Below, piece after piece: positions 7,695-14,070 of a stretch of DNA of 22,176 nt (position 1 is its first letter; each line of letters begins with the position of its first letter). The notes under the pieces are model-generated. The model was not told the origin of the DNA, ran no database searches, and saw nothing but the letters and a program-made list of their open reading frames with translations. The stretch comes from Candidatus Corynebacterium faecipullorum (GTDB lineage Bacteria; Actinomycetota; Actinomycetes; Mycobacteriales; Mycobacteriaceae): assembly GCA_019114925.1 (NCBI GenBank), contig DXEO01000046.1:1-22176 (forward strand), in the 5' to 3' direction. A program made the position numbers and the translations under genes.

Positions 7695-8450
7695 ATGGCA
7701 GGCCACTCTAAATGGGCAACTACGAAGCACAAGAAGGCGGCGAACGATGCCAAGCGTGGCAAGGAATTTGCCAAGCTGATCAAGAATATCGAGGTGGCAG
7801 CACGCACCGGCGGCGGTGACCCCGCAGCCAACCCCACCCTCGATGACATGATCAAAAAGGCCAAGAAGGCCTCCGTTCCCAACGACAACATTGAGCGCGC
7901 CCGCAAGCGCGGCTCCGGCGAAGAAGCCGGCGGTGCCGACTGGGAAACCGTGATGTACGAGGGCTATGGCCCGAACGGCGTGGCCATGCTCATCGAGTGC
8001 CTGACGGATAACCGCAACCGCGCGGCGACCGACGTCCGCACCGCTATGACCAAGAACGGCGGCAACCTCGGCGAATCCGGTTCCGTGGCATATATGTTCT
8101 CCCGCACCGGTTTGGTCATGGTGGAAAAGGGTGAGCTTAGTGAAGATGACATCCTTCTCGCAGTCCTCGAGGCCGGCGCCGAAGAAGTCAACGACAACGG
8201 CGAGAAGTTTGAGATCACCTGCGCACCGGGCGATGTTCCCGCCGTGCGCGAGGCGCTTGTTGCTGCCGATATCGAGGTCGATGACACTGATACCGACTTC
8301 CGTGCTTCCGTTGAGGTACCGCTGCAGGCAGATGATGCCCGCAAGATCTTCCGACTCATCGATGCTCTCGAGGATTCGGATGATGTCCAGAACGTTTATA
8401 CCAACATGGACCTAAGCGAAGAGGTCCTCGCCGAGCTGAGCGAGGACTAA
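7695..8450 (+). CDS. yebC: YebC/PmpR-family DNA-binding regulatory protein
   Basis: 251-residue YebC/TACO1-family protein. The N-terminal signature MAGHSKWATTKHKKAANDAKRG, cut here at positions 1-22, is diagnostic. The three-domain acidic body (VAYMFSRTG, EVNDNGEKFEI, LIDALEDSDDVQNVY) is complete. Members act as transcription regulators, and some relieve ribosome stalling. In many bacteria the gene lies close to ruvC, as here, although a nitroreductase on the other strand sits between them. The ATG at 7695 is preceded by GAAAGGGATG; a competing ATG 5 bases upstream is out of frame. No odd residues seen. Confidence 0.95.
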   Translation: MAGHSKWATTKHKKAANDAKRGKEFAKLIKNIEVAARTGGGDPAANPTLDDMIKKAKKASVPNDNIERARKRGSGEEAGGADWETVMYEGYGPNGVAMLIECLTDNRNRAATDVRTAMTKNGGNLGESGSVAYMFSRTGLVMVEKGELSEDDILLAVLEAGAEEVNDNGEKFEITCAPGDVPAVREALVAADIEVDDTDTDFRASVEVPLQADDARKIFRLIDALEDSDDVQNVYTNMDLSEEVLAELSED

Positions 8451-8476
8451 GAAGGCTAGTCTAGCTTGAGGCCTTC
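8451..8476. terminator. stem-loop between convergent yebC and nitroreductase genes
   Basis: GAAGGC (8451-8456) pairs with GCCTTC (8471-8476). The loop holds another dyad, GCTAG-T-CTAGC (8455-8465), over the nitroreductase stop codon. It lies exactly at the convergence point, so a shared bidirectional terminator is possible, but there is no T-tract on either side. Confidence 0.3.
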
Positions 8477-9151
8477 CATGCCATGAGCAGTCACCGTCTC
8501 TGATAGTGGTGCGCGGCCCGGGGCAGTCTTGAATACGGGGCTGGACTGGTCTGCTACGCCGAAGGTTAGGGCGGTGACGAGTTTGTCCTCCTCGTCCACC
8601 CCAAGGAATTCGCGGACGGTAGGGGCAAGGAGCGAAATCATGCCCTGCGGGACGCCGTGATAGCCGTGCGCCTGGAGCGAGAGCAGGAAATTCTCCGCAT
8701 AGGTGCCTTGGTCAAAAGCTGCACGGATGCGGTCTCCCATCGGGGGAATGAACAGCAGTGCGGTGTGCGGGGCGCCGAAGAACCGAAGGTTTTCACGGAT
8801 AAATTCCGTGCGCGCTTCCTTGTCCTCGCGCGCAATGCCAAGGAGTCCATACATCTTGGCCGCTAGCTGCTGAGAGCGCTGCGGGTGAACACCTTGACCG
8901 TAGTCAATCGTGAAATCTGGGTTGATGCCGTTCTTATCAAATTCGGCTATGAGAGCAGCGCTCAGTTCCTGTAGTGCCGTACCGCCGACGAGGTGCACAT
9001 TCCACGGTTGGGTATTGGAATTGGAGGGGGCGGATTGGGCGTCGACAAGCACCTGCTCTATGACCTTTGCGGGGAGGGGATCCGGAAGGAACGCACGCGG
9101 GGAATGACGGGAACGAATAAACTCAGAAAAGTCATTGGATTGTTCAGACAT
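8456..9151 (-). CDS. nitroreductase-family FMN oxidoreductase
   Basis: 231-residue NAD(P)H-dependent, FMN-binding nitroreductase fold. FMN-phosphate contacts typical of the family are visible at the N-terminus (IRSRHSPRAFLPDPLP) and in SAPSNSNTQPWNVH. The middle GAPHTALLFIPP and the helix YAENFLLSLQAHGYHGVPQGM fit the family. The natural substrate cannot be told. The ATG at 9151 is chosen over an upstream GTG-initiated extension because the motif region starts right after it and a promoter lies directly upstream (-35 TTGCCT, 16-bp spacer, -10 TACAGT, 7 bases to the ATG), which implies a leaderless mRNA. Confidence 0.88.
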   Translation of the reverse strand: MSEQSNDFSEFIRSRHSPRAFLPDPLPAKVIEQVLVDAQSAPSNSNTQPWNVHLVGGTALQELSAALIAEFDKNGINPDFTIDYGQGVHPQRSQQLAAKMYGLLGIAREDKEARTEFIRENLRFFGAPHTALLFIPPMGDRIRAAFDQGTYAENFLLSLQAHGYHGVPQGMISLLAPTVREFLGVDEEDKLVTALTFGVADQSSPVFKTAPGRAPLSETVTAHGMEGLKLD

Positions 9152-9158
9152 GCGCGCC

Positions 9159-9186
9159 ACTGTACGCCTTGCAGTATGAGAGGCAA
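9159..9186 (-). promoter_or_regulatory. promoter of the nitroreductase gene (leaderless)
   Basis: On the minus strand, -35 TTGCCT (9181-9186), a 16-base spacer and -10 TACAGT (9159-9164). Only 7 bases separate the -10 box from the ATG and there is no ribosome site. The geometry is the same as for the DUF3817 gene. Confidence 0.55.
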
Positions 9187-9212
9187 GTAATCGGCTTGGC
9201 GGACCGCGTGCA

Positions 9213-9242
9213 CTAGAACACATGTGTGTACACTGTTCCTAG
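9213..9242. promoter_or_regulatory. candidate LexA-like operator dyad upstream of ruvCAB
   Basis: TAGAACACATGTGTGT (9214-9229) matches a good left half of the actinobacterial SOS box (GAAC-N4-GTTC type) with a degraded right half. A wider imperfect dyad pairs CTAGAACA (9213-9220) with TGTTCCTAG (9234-9242). Two shorter palindromes overlap inside (ACACATGTGT and GTGTACAC). ruv genes are known LexA targets in many bacteria. It sits 50-80 bases before ruvC in the divergent gap with the nitroreductase gene. A TACACT hexamer (9229-9234) could be a -10 box within it. Confidence 0.45.
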
Positions 9243-9292
9243 ATAAACAAGCGCAACACAAGGGCGCAGGTGACAAGGGTGAGGAGGCGGCC

Positions 9293-9904
9293 GTGAACTT
9301 GGAGGGGTTGCGCGTCATGGGCATTGATCCCGGTCTGACGCGCTGCGGTCTGTCAGTTGTCCAAGCCGGTCGTGGGCGTGGGGTCATTCCCATCGCCGTA
9401 GGGGTCGTCCGCACCCCCAGTGATAAGGACTTGGGGGAGCGCCTGAAGCGACTATCGGTGGCGGTCCGGGAATGGATGGATGACTATAAGCCGGATGTCG
9501 TGGCCCTCGAGCGCGTATTCGAACGCGGTCAAGTCTCAACCGTGATGCAGACCGCGCACGCAGTCGGGGTATTGGTCCTTGCCGCAGCAGAGCGGGATAT
9601 TCCGGTGCACATGTACACCCCTTCCGAAGTCAAGAAAGCAATTTCCGGCAATGGGCGCGCTGATAAGAAGCAGATGACCGCCATGATTACTCGAATATTG
9701 GGGCTCAGCGAGGCGCCTAAGCCGGCCGACGCTGCGGATGCCCTAGCCCTAGCCGTGTGTCACTGCTGGCGTGCGCCAGCCCTGGCATGGATGACTGGCG
9801 GCGATGCGAGCGCTGGTGTCGGGGCCGGGGCACGAACGAGCGGAGTACGCGGCACCTCGCCGCGTACCGCATCCGTCTCCCGGGCGGCGAAGACGACCTC
9901 TTAA
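9293..9904 (+). CDS. ruvC: Holliday junction resolvase RuvC
   Basis: 203-residue endonuclease that cuts Holliday junctions symmetrically together with RuvAB. The RNase H-fold acidic residues are visible: D12 (MGIDPGLTRCG), E73 (ALERVFERGQ), D146 and D149 (PADAADALALAVCH). The GTG at 9293 is preferred over an upstream in-frame GTG at 9224 because GAGGAGGCGG lies just before it and the protein then starts normally. Residues about 160-203 form an extra Ala/Gly/Ser/Thr/Arg-rich tail compared with the 173-residue E. coli enzyme; it looks disordered. First gene of ruvCAB. Confidence 0.95.
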   Translation: MNLEGLRVMGIDPGLTRCGLSVVQAGRGRGVIPIAVGVVRTPSDKDLGERLKRLSVAVREWMDDYKPDVVALERVFERGQVSTVMQTAHAVGVLVLAAAERDIPVHMYTPSEVKKAISGNGRADKKQMTAMITRILGLSEAPKPADAADALALAVCHCWRAPALAWMTGGDASAGVGAGARTSGVRGTSPRTASVSRAAKTTS

Positions 9905-9943
9905 GCTAACTGGCACAACGACTCACACCAAGGAACCTTATTA

Positions 9944-10552
9944 ATGATTGCATCTTTGCGCGGAACCGTCCTCGACATCCAGCTTGATCATGCCGTGCTG
10001 GAATGCGCTGGCGTGGGCTATAAGGTCCTGGCCACCCCGGCCATGCTGGGAACCCTACAGCGTGGCGAGGAAGCGCGGGTCATGACCACGCTCGTGGTCA
10101 AGGAAGACTCGATGACGCTCTACGGCTTCACCAGTCAGGATGACCGCGATATGTTCCACGTCCTCCAAACGGTTTCTGGCCTGGGGCCAAAACTGGCGCT
10201 GGCTGCCCTGTCCGTGATGAGCGCGGGCGATTTGGCCCAGGCGATTGCGGGGGAGGAGGCCGCACGCTTGCAGAAAATTCCGGGAGTGGGCAAACGCGTT
10301 GCACAGCGGTTGATTCTGGAGCTTAAGGATAAGGTCAAGGCCTTCGCCCCAGCAGAAAGCGCGGATCTCTCGGCTGCTGCCCCGGCTGCCGCCGGGCCGG
10401 TGGTTGAGGATGTCGTCGAGGCGCTTATTGGGTTGGGCTTTACTGATAAAATGGCCCGCCCCGTGGTGGAGTCCGTGGTGGCAGAGCAACCCGATGCGGC
10501 GACGCCGGTGGTGCTGCGCGCTGCGCTGAGCCAGCTTGGCGCCAAGAAATAG
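9944..10552 (+). CDS. ruvA: Holliday junction DNA helicase subunit RuvA
   Basis: 202-residue protein that binds the four-way junction and loads RuvB. The OB-fold N-terminus (MIASLRGTVLDIQLDHAVLE ... VKEDSMTLYGF), the two helix-hairpin-helix elements (VSGLGPKLALAAL and IPGVGKRVAQRLILELKDK) and the C-terminal RuvB-binding three-helix domain (VEALIGLGFTDKMARPVVE) are all present, joined by an Ala-rich linker. AAGGAA precedes the ATG at a normal distance. It ends 15 bases before the chosen ruvB start. Confidence 0.96.
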   Translation: MIASLRGTVLDIQLDHAVLECAGVGYKVLATPAMLGTLQRGEEARVMTTLVVKEDSMTLYGFTSQDDRDMFHVLQTVSGLGPKLALAALSVMSAGDLAQAIAGEEAARLQKIPGVGKRVAQRLILELKDKVKAFAPAESADLSAAAPAAAGPVVEDVVEALIGLGFTDKMARPVVESVVAEQPDAATPVVLRAALSQLGAKK

Positions 10553-10567
10553 GGGAGAGTGGGCGAC

Positions 10568-11653
10568 ATGTCAGACGTAGAACGCACCGAGTTTAAGCTT
10601 CCGGAGGGGATGGATTTAAGCTCGCCTCCGCAGCGTAACCAGGATGTGGACGCCACTGAGCAGCAAGGCGAACACGATTTTGAGCGCTCGCTGCGCCCGA
10701 AGTCCCTCGATGAATTCATTGGCCAACCCAAGGTGCGCGAGCAGCTTTCACTCGTGCTCAATGGCGCGAAGAACCGTGGTGTCACCCCGGATCACGTGTT
10801 GCTCTCCGGTCCGCCCGGGCTGGGCAAGACCACAATGGCGATGATCATCGCCCAAGAGCTGGGAAGCTCCTTGCGCATGACGTCGGGGCCGGCGCTGGAG
10901 AGGGCCGGGGACCTGGCGGCGATGTTGTCGAACCTGATGGAGGGTGATGTGCTCTTCATTGATGAAATCCACCGCATCGCGCGCCCAGCTGAGGAAATGC
11001 TTTACATGGCAATGGAGGATTTCCGCATCGATGTCATCGTGGGCAAAGGCCCGGGGGCGACCTCCATCCCGCTCGAAATCCCACCTTTTACTTTGGTGGG
11101 AGCGACAACGCGCGCGGGCATGCTGACTGGGCCGTTGCGTGATCGCTTCGGTTTCACCGCGCAGATGGAGTACTACGATACTGAGGATCTCACCCGGGTT
11201 ATCAGCCGTGCGGCGCGGATTCTGGAGGTGGGCATCGATCAGGATGCCGCGGTGGAAATCGGTTCTCGCTCGCGTGGAACGCCGCGTATTGCCAACCGTC
11301 TTCTGCGACGTGTCCGTGACTATGCCGAAGTCACCGGGGATGGACATATTGATGTCGCAGCTGCCCAGGCGGCGCTGCGTGTCTTCGACGTCGATGAGCG
11401 CGGATTGGACCGCCTTGACCGGGCGGTGCTCGGGGCTTTGATCAAGGGCCACGGCGGTGGCCCTGTAGGAGTGAATACCCTAGCCATCGCGGTGGGCGAA
11501 GAACCATCGACGGTGGAGGAGGTCTGTGAGCCCTATCTCGTGCGCGCCGGCATGATCGCACGAACCGGCCGTGGCCGTGTGGCAACAGCCGCCGCATGGC
11601 AACACCTTGGACTTCAGGCGCCCGAGGGGGCGATTGGCGGGACTCTTTTTTAA
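10568..11653 (+). CDS. ruvB: Holliday junction branch migration ATPase RuvB
   Basis: 361-residue AAA+ motor that drives branch migration with RuvA. Walker A is GPPGLGKT (81-88), Walker B LFIDEIHR (129-136), sensor 1 VGATTRAG and the arginine-finger segment GPLRDRFG (188-195). A winged-helix domain ends the protein. A GTG nine bases upstream is in frame, but it lies only one or two bases after the GGGGAGAG ribosome site. The ATG at 10568 has a spacing of about 10 and is the more likely start. The acidic N-terminal extension of about 40 residues before the ERSLRP segment is moderately longer than in E. coli. Confidence 0.96.
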   Translation: MSDVERTEFKLPEGMDLSSPPQRNQDVDATEQQGEHDFERSLRPKSLDEFIGQPKVREQLSLVLNGAKNRGVTPDHVLLSGPPGLGKTTMAMIIAQELGSSLRMTSGPALERAGDLAAMLSNLMEGDVLFIDEIHRIARPAEEMLYMAMEDFRIDVIVGKGPGATSIPLEIPPFTLVGATTRAGMLTGPLRDRFGFTAQMEYYDTEDLTRVISRAARILEVGIDQDAAVEIGSRSRGTPRIANRLLRRVRDYAEVTGDGHIDVAAAQAALRVFDVDERGLDRLDRAVLGALIKGHGGGPVGVNTLAIAVGEEPSTVEEVCEPYLVRAGMIARTGRGRVATAAAWQHLGLQAPEGAIGGTLF

Positions 11654-11692
11654 TTGGCCCGGAGGCGGGGCGGTCTGGCACACTGGCCTTTT

Positions 11693-12025
11693 ATGAACGG
11701 AACTCAACTTCTTCTTCTCCTTGTCCTCGCCATCCTCGTCATTTTGCCGAGCTTCATGTCGATGCGTGCGCAGCGCAAGCGCCAGGCGCAGATGCAGAAG
11801 CTCCAATCCTCGCTGGAGGCGGGGCAGGACGTGATTACCGCCGGCGGCCTCCACGGCACCGTCGTCGAAGCCCGCGGAGAGCAGGTTGATCTGCAGGTGA
11901 AGGATGGCACGGTGATGACCTTCGACACGATGGCCATCGTTCGCTCCGCTGACGCAGCCGGCGCAAACACTGATGCGCCGGTGGAGACGGAGGACGAGAA
12001 CGACGAGCGTTTCCCGAAACTCTAA
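11693..12025 (+). CDS. yajC: Sec translocase accessory protein YajC
   Basis: 110-residue single-pass membrane protein of the SecDF-YajC complex. An N-terminal helix (LLLLLVLAILVILPSFM) is followed by a basic stretch (RAQRKRQAQ) and the conserved small domain (LEAGQDVITAGGLHGTVVE ... VMTFDTMAIVRS). The tail is acidic (VETEDENDERFPKL). The start is ATG 11693; the nearest purine-rich site, GGAGG, is about 28 bases away, so initiation may be weak or leaderless. A TTG-initiated upstream extension adds only a non-family basic peptide. The gene lies 39 bases after ruvB and 186 bases before secD. Confidence 0.92.
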   Translation: MNGTQLLLLLVLAILVILPSFMSMRAQRKRQAQMQKLQSSLEAGQDVITAGGLHGTVVEARGEQVDLQVKDGTVMTFDTMAIVRSADAAGANTDAPVETEDENDERFPKL

Positions 12026-12089
12026 AATGGCGTTGCGCTTGTCACAGCACGGGCGCGCACCTTAAGCCTGTTAAGGAAAACAACGGTCC

Positions 12090-12182
12090 ATGACGTACGA
12101 TGATGGACTGTGCTTTAGTCATGGTGGCACCGCGGCGCCCAATGCGTGCGCCGGGTTGGCTGCCATGACCTATGACTTTTAG
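12090..12182 (+). CDS. possible 30-residue leader peptide before secD
   Basis: An ATG at 12090 preceded by AAGGAAAA (spacing about 11) opens a 30-codon frame ending in TAG 29 bases before secD. The peptide begins MTYDDGLCF and ends AAMTYDF, so the MTYD tetrapeptide and its DNA (CCATGAC-TA-GA) occur at both ends. Composition is Ala/Gly-rich with two Cys; there is no signal peptide. The whole frame lies inside the hairpin region. It may be a real regulatory leader ORF or a chance frame. Confidence 0.3.
   Translation: MTYDDGLCFSHGGTAAPNACAGLAAMTYDF
12100..12168 (+). CDS. possible 22-residue mini-ORF ending in an R-A-P-G motif
   Basis: Overlaps the 30-codon frame in another phase. It starts at ATG 12100 and ends MRAPGWLP followed by TGA. 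R-A-P-G/P near the C-terminus is the essential arrest motif of ApcA, ApdA and ApdP, ribosome-arresting peptides encoded upstream of protein-localisation genes, including secDF, in some actinobacteria and alphaproteobacteria. Against it: those peptides are longer and carry an export segment, there is an in-frame TGA at 12091-12093 just upstream, and the nearest ribosome site is about 21 bases away. It may be a decayed remnant or chance. Confidence 0.22.
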   Translation: MMDCALVMVAPRRPMRAPGWLP

Positions 12183-12211
12183 CCCTGTTCCTCACAACAC
12201 AGGAGATCTTA

Positions 12212-14068
12212 GTGTCCGCTTCGAAACGTGGTGGCGTTAGCAGCCGTCAACGGCAATGGTCCAAGCGTGCGATGGCGCTCTTCGCGCTCATTGTCATCGT
12301 GGTTTATGCGCTGATATTTTTGACCGGTGATAAATCACCAACACCCAAGCTCGGCATTGACCTGCAGGGCGGAACCCGCGTAACCCTGGTACCGCAGGGC
12401 GAAGACCCCACTCAGGAGCAACTGCAGCAGGCACGCACCATCCTCGAGCAGCGCGTGAATGGCATGGGCGTTTCCGGTTCGGAGGTCGTCATCAGCGGTT
12501 CGAGCCTGGTCATTACCGTGCCCGGCGAAGATGCCTCCCAGGCACAAGCCGTGGGTCAAACCTCCCAGCTGCTTTTCCGCCCAGTGGGTGAGCAGCCGAT
12601 GCCCGATATGGACAAACTTGAGAAGACCATGACGGAGATGGCTAACCGGTGGGTTAAGTACGGGGTAGTAACTCCGGAGCATGCCAATCAGTCGCTGGCC
12701 TCAATCCATGAAGCACTCAACCAGAGTGCCGACGCTGCCCAGGGCGGCGATCAGACGGACGAGGAGAAGGAGGACAAAGAATCAGCGGCTCCGACCGTGA
12801 GCGAAAAGCCGCTTCCGGACCCAGCGAACTCCCTTGAGGAAACTGAGCGTCGCGACAAGGTCACTGAGGTTCTGCTCAAGGACCGCCAGTCTGAAGACCC
12901 CACCGTGCAGACCGCAGCCTTGGGGCTGATGACCTGTGATGCGGAATCCGATCCGCTGGCAGGTACCGATGACCCTGCAAAGCCGTTGGTAGCGTGTGAT
13001 TACTCGAATCAGCAGTCTTACATTCTTAACCCCGCCCCGCTGCTGGACGGCATTGAAGATCCGAAGGGCACTCGCCTGACTGGTAACGAGATTGATAACA
13101 ACGCCCCGATTCAGGGCGGGCTTAATTCCCAGACTGGTCAGATGGAGATTAACTTCGCCTTCAAGACCGGCGATGGCCCCAATGGTTCGCAGACCTGGGC
13201 CACTCTGACCCAGGAGTACCTGCAAAAGCAGGTGGCTATCACCCTTGACTCTGCCGTGATTTCCGCGCCGGTGATCCAAGGTGCGACCCCGGTTGGTTCT
13301 GCTACGTCCATCACCGGTGACTTCACACAGGAGGAGGCCCAGAACTTGGCCAATAACCTGCGTTATGGTGCACTCCCGCTGTCCTTTACCGGCGCTAACG
13401 GCGAGCCGGGTGGCACGGTAGAAACCGTTCCGCCATCGCTGGGTAAGGCAGCTCTTGAGGCAGCGCTCATCGCGGGCATCGTTGGCCTCATTCTGGTTTC
13501 GCTGTATTCCATCTACTACTTCCGTGCCCTGTCTTCGGTGGCCCTGTTGGTCCTCATCGCAACCTGCGTCCTGCTTTATGGCGCACTGGTTCTGCTGGGT
13601 CGGTGGATCGGTTACTCGCTTGACCTTTCCGGCATGGCGGGCCTGGTTATCGGTATTGGCGCCACGGCTGACTCCTTCGTGGTTTACTACGAGCGTATGA
13701 AGGATGAGCTCTTGAGCGGACGTACCTTCCGCTCCGCCACCCGCACTGGTTGGGAGCGTTCGCGAGCAACGATTGTCACAGGTAAGGCCGTGACCCTCAT
13801 CGGCTCCGTCGTGGTCTACTTCTTGTCCATTGGTGCCGTCAAGGGCTTCGCCTTCACCATGGGCCTTACCACCATCTTCGACCTCATCGTATCCTTCCTG
13901 ATCATGGCTCCGCTCATGCAGCTTCTTGGTAGCCGTCCGGCCTTTGCCAAGCCGTCGATGAACGGCCTGGGCGGTATTTACAACCTTGTGGAGGAGCGCC
14001 GTGAACGCGGCTTTTATGCCAAACCGGCCAAGAAACCCGTTGCTACTGCTACGGATGAGGAGAAGTAA
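12212..14068 (+). CDS. secD: protein translocase subunit SecD
   Basis: 618-residue RND-type membrane protein which, with SecF, uses the proton gradient to pull secreted proteins out of the SecYEG channel. TM1 is at about 20-38, followed by the conserved DLQGG motif (D50-G54). A large extracytoplasmic domain follows, then five TM helices from about 412 to 580, including the GLVIGIGATADSFVVYYER segment with its functional Asp. The first periplasmic domain carries a very acidic insertion at about 178-192 (DQTDEEKEDKE). The GTG start at 12212 is set by AGGAGA about 6 bases upstream. secF follows after two bases. Confidence 0.96.
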   Translation: MSASKRGGVSSRQRQWSKRAMALFALIVIVVYALIFLTGDKSPTPKLGIDLQGGTRVTLVPQGEDPTQEQLQQARTILEQRVNGMGVSGSEVVISGSSLVITVPGEDASQAQAVGQTSQLLFRPVGEQPMPDMDKLEKTMTEMANRWVKYGVVTPEHANQSLASIHEALNQSADAAQGGDQTDEEKEDKESAAPTVSEKPLPDPANSLEETERRDKVTEVLLKDRQSEDPTVQTAALGLMTCDAESDPLAGTDDPAKPLVACDYSNQQSYILNPAPLLDGIEDPKGTRLTGNEIDNNAPIQGGLNSQTGQMEINFAFKTGDGPNGSQTWATLTQEYLQKQVAITLDSAVISAPVIQGATPVGSATSITGDFTQEEAQNLANNLRYGALPLSFTGANGEPGGTVETVPPSLGKAALEAALIAGIVGLILVSLYSIYYFRALSSVALLVLIATCVLLYGALVLLGRWIGYSLDLSGMAGLVIGIGATADSFVVYYERMKDELLSGRTFRSATRTGWERSRATIVTGKAVTLIGSVVVYFLSIGAVKGFAFTMGLTTIFDLIVSFLIMAPLMQLLGSRPAFAKPSMNGLGGIYNLVEERRERGFYAKPAKKPVATATDEEK

Positions 14069-14070
14069 CC

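Larger units (their letters stand above)
12039..12182 (+). promoter_or_regulatory. structured 5' leader of secD (possible attenuator)
   Basis: This yajC-secD gap holds several inverted repeats. H0 is CCTTAA-N5-TTAAGG (12060-12076); its 3' arm contains the AAGG of a mini-ORF ribosome site. H1 is GTCCAT/ATGGAC (12086-12108). H2 starts as GTCATGG (12118-12124) with CCATGAC (12163-12169), continues through two G-T pairs plus GC pairs, and encloses an inner CGGCGC/GCGCCG stem (12133-12153); TTTT follows at 12177-12180. A second copy of CCATGAC (12088-12094) can also pair with 12118-12124, which would break both H1 and H2. This resembles terminator/antiterminator logic. TTGTCA (12039-12044) is a possible -35, without a good -10. 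Pairings are seen; the switch is inference. Confidence 0.5.

Noticed and set aside
10559..10567. GTG start for ruvB
   Set aside because: It lies one or two bases after the GGGGAGAG ribosome site; the ATG at 10568 has normal spacing.
11654..11692. TTG-initiated extension of yajC
   Set aside because: The added residues are Arg/Gly-rich and would precede a membrane helix that normally starts at the N-terminus in this family.
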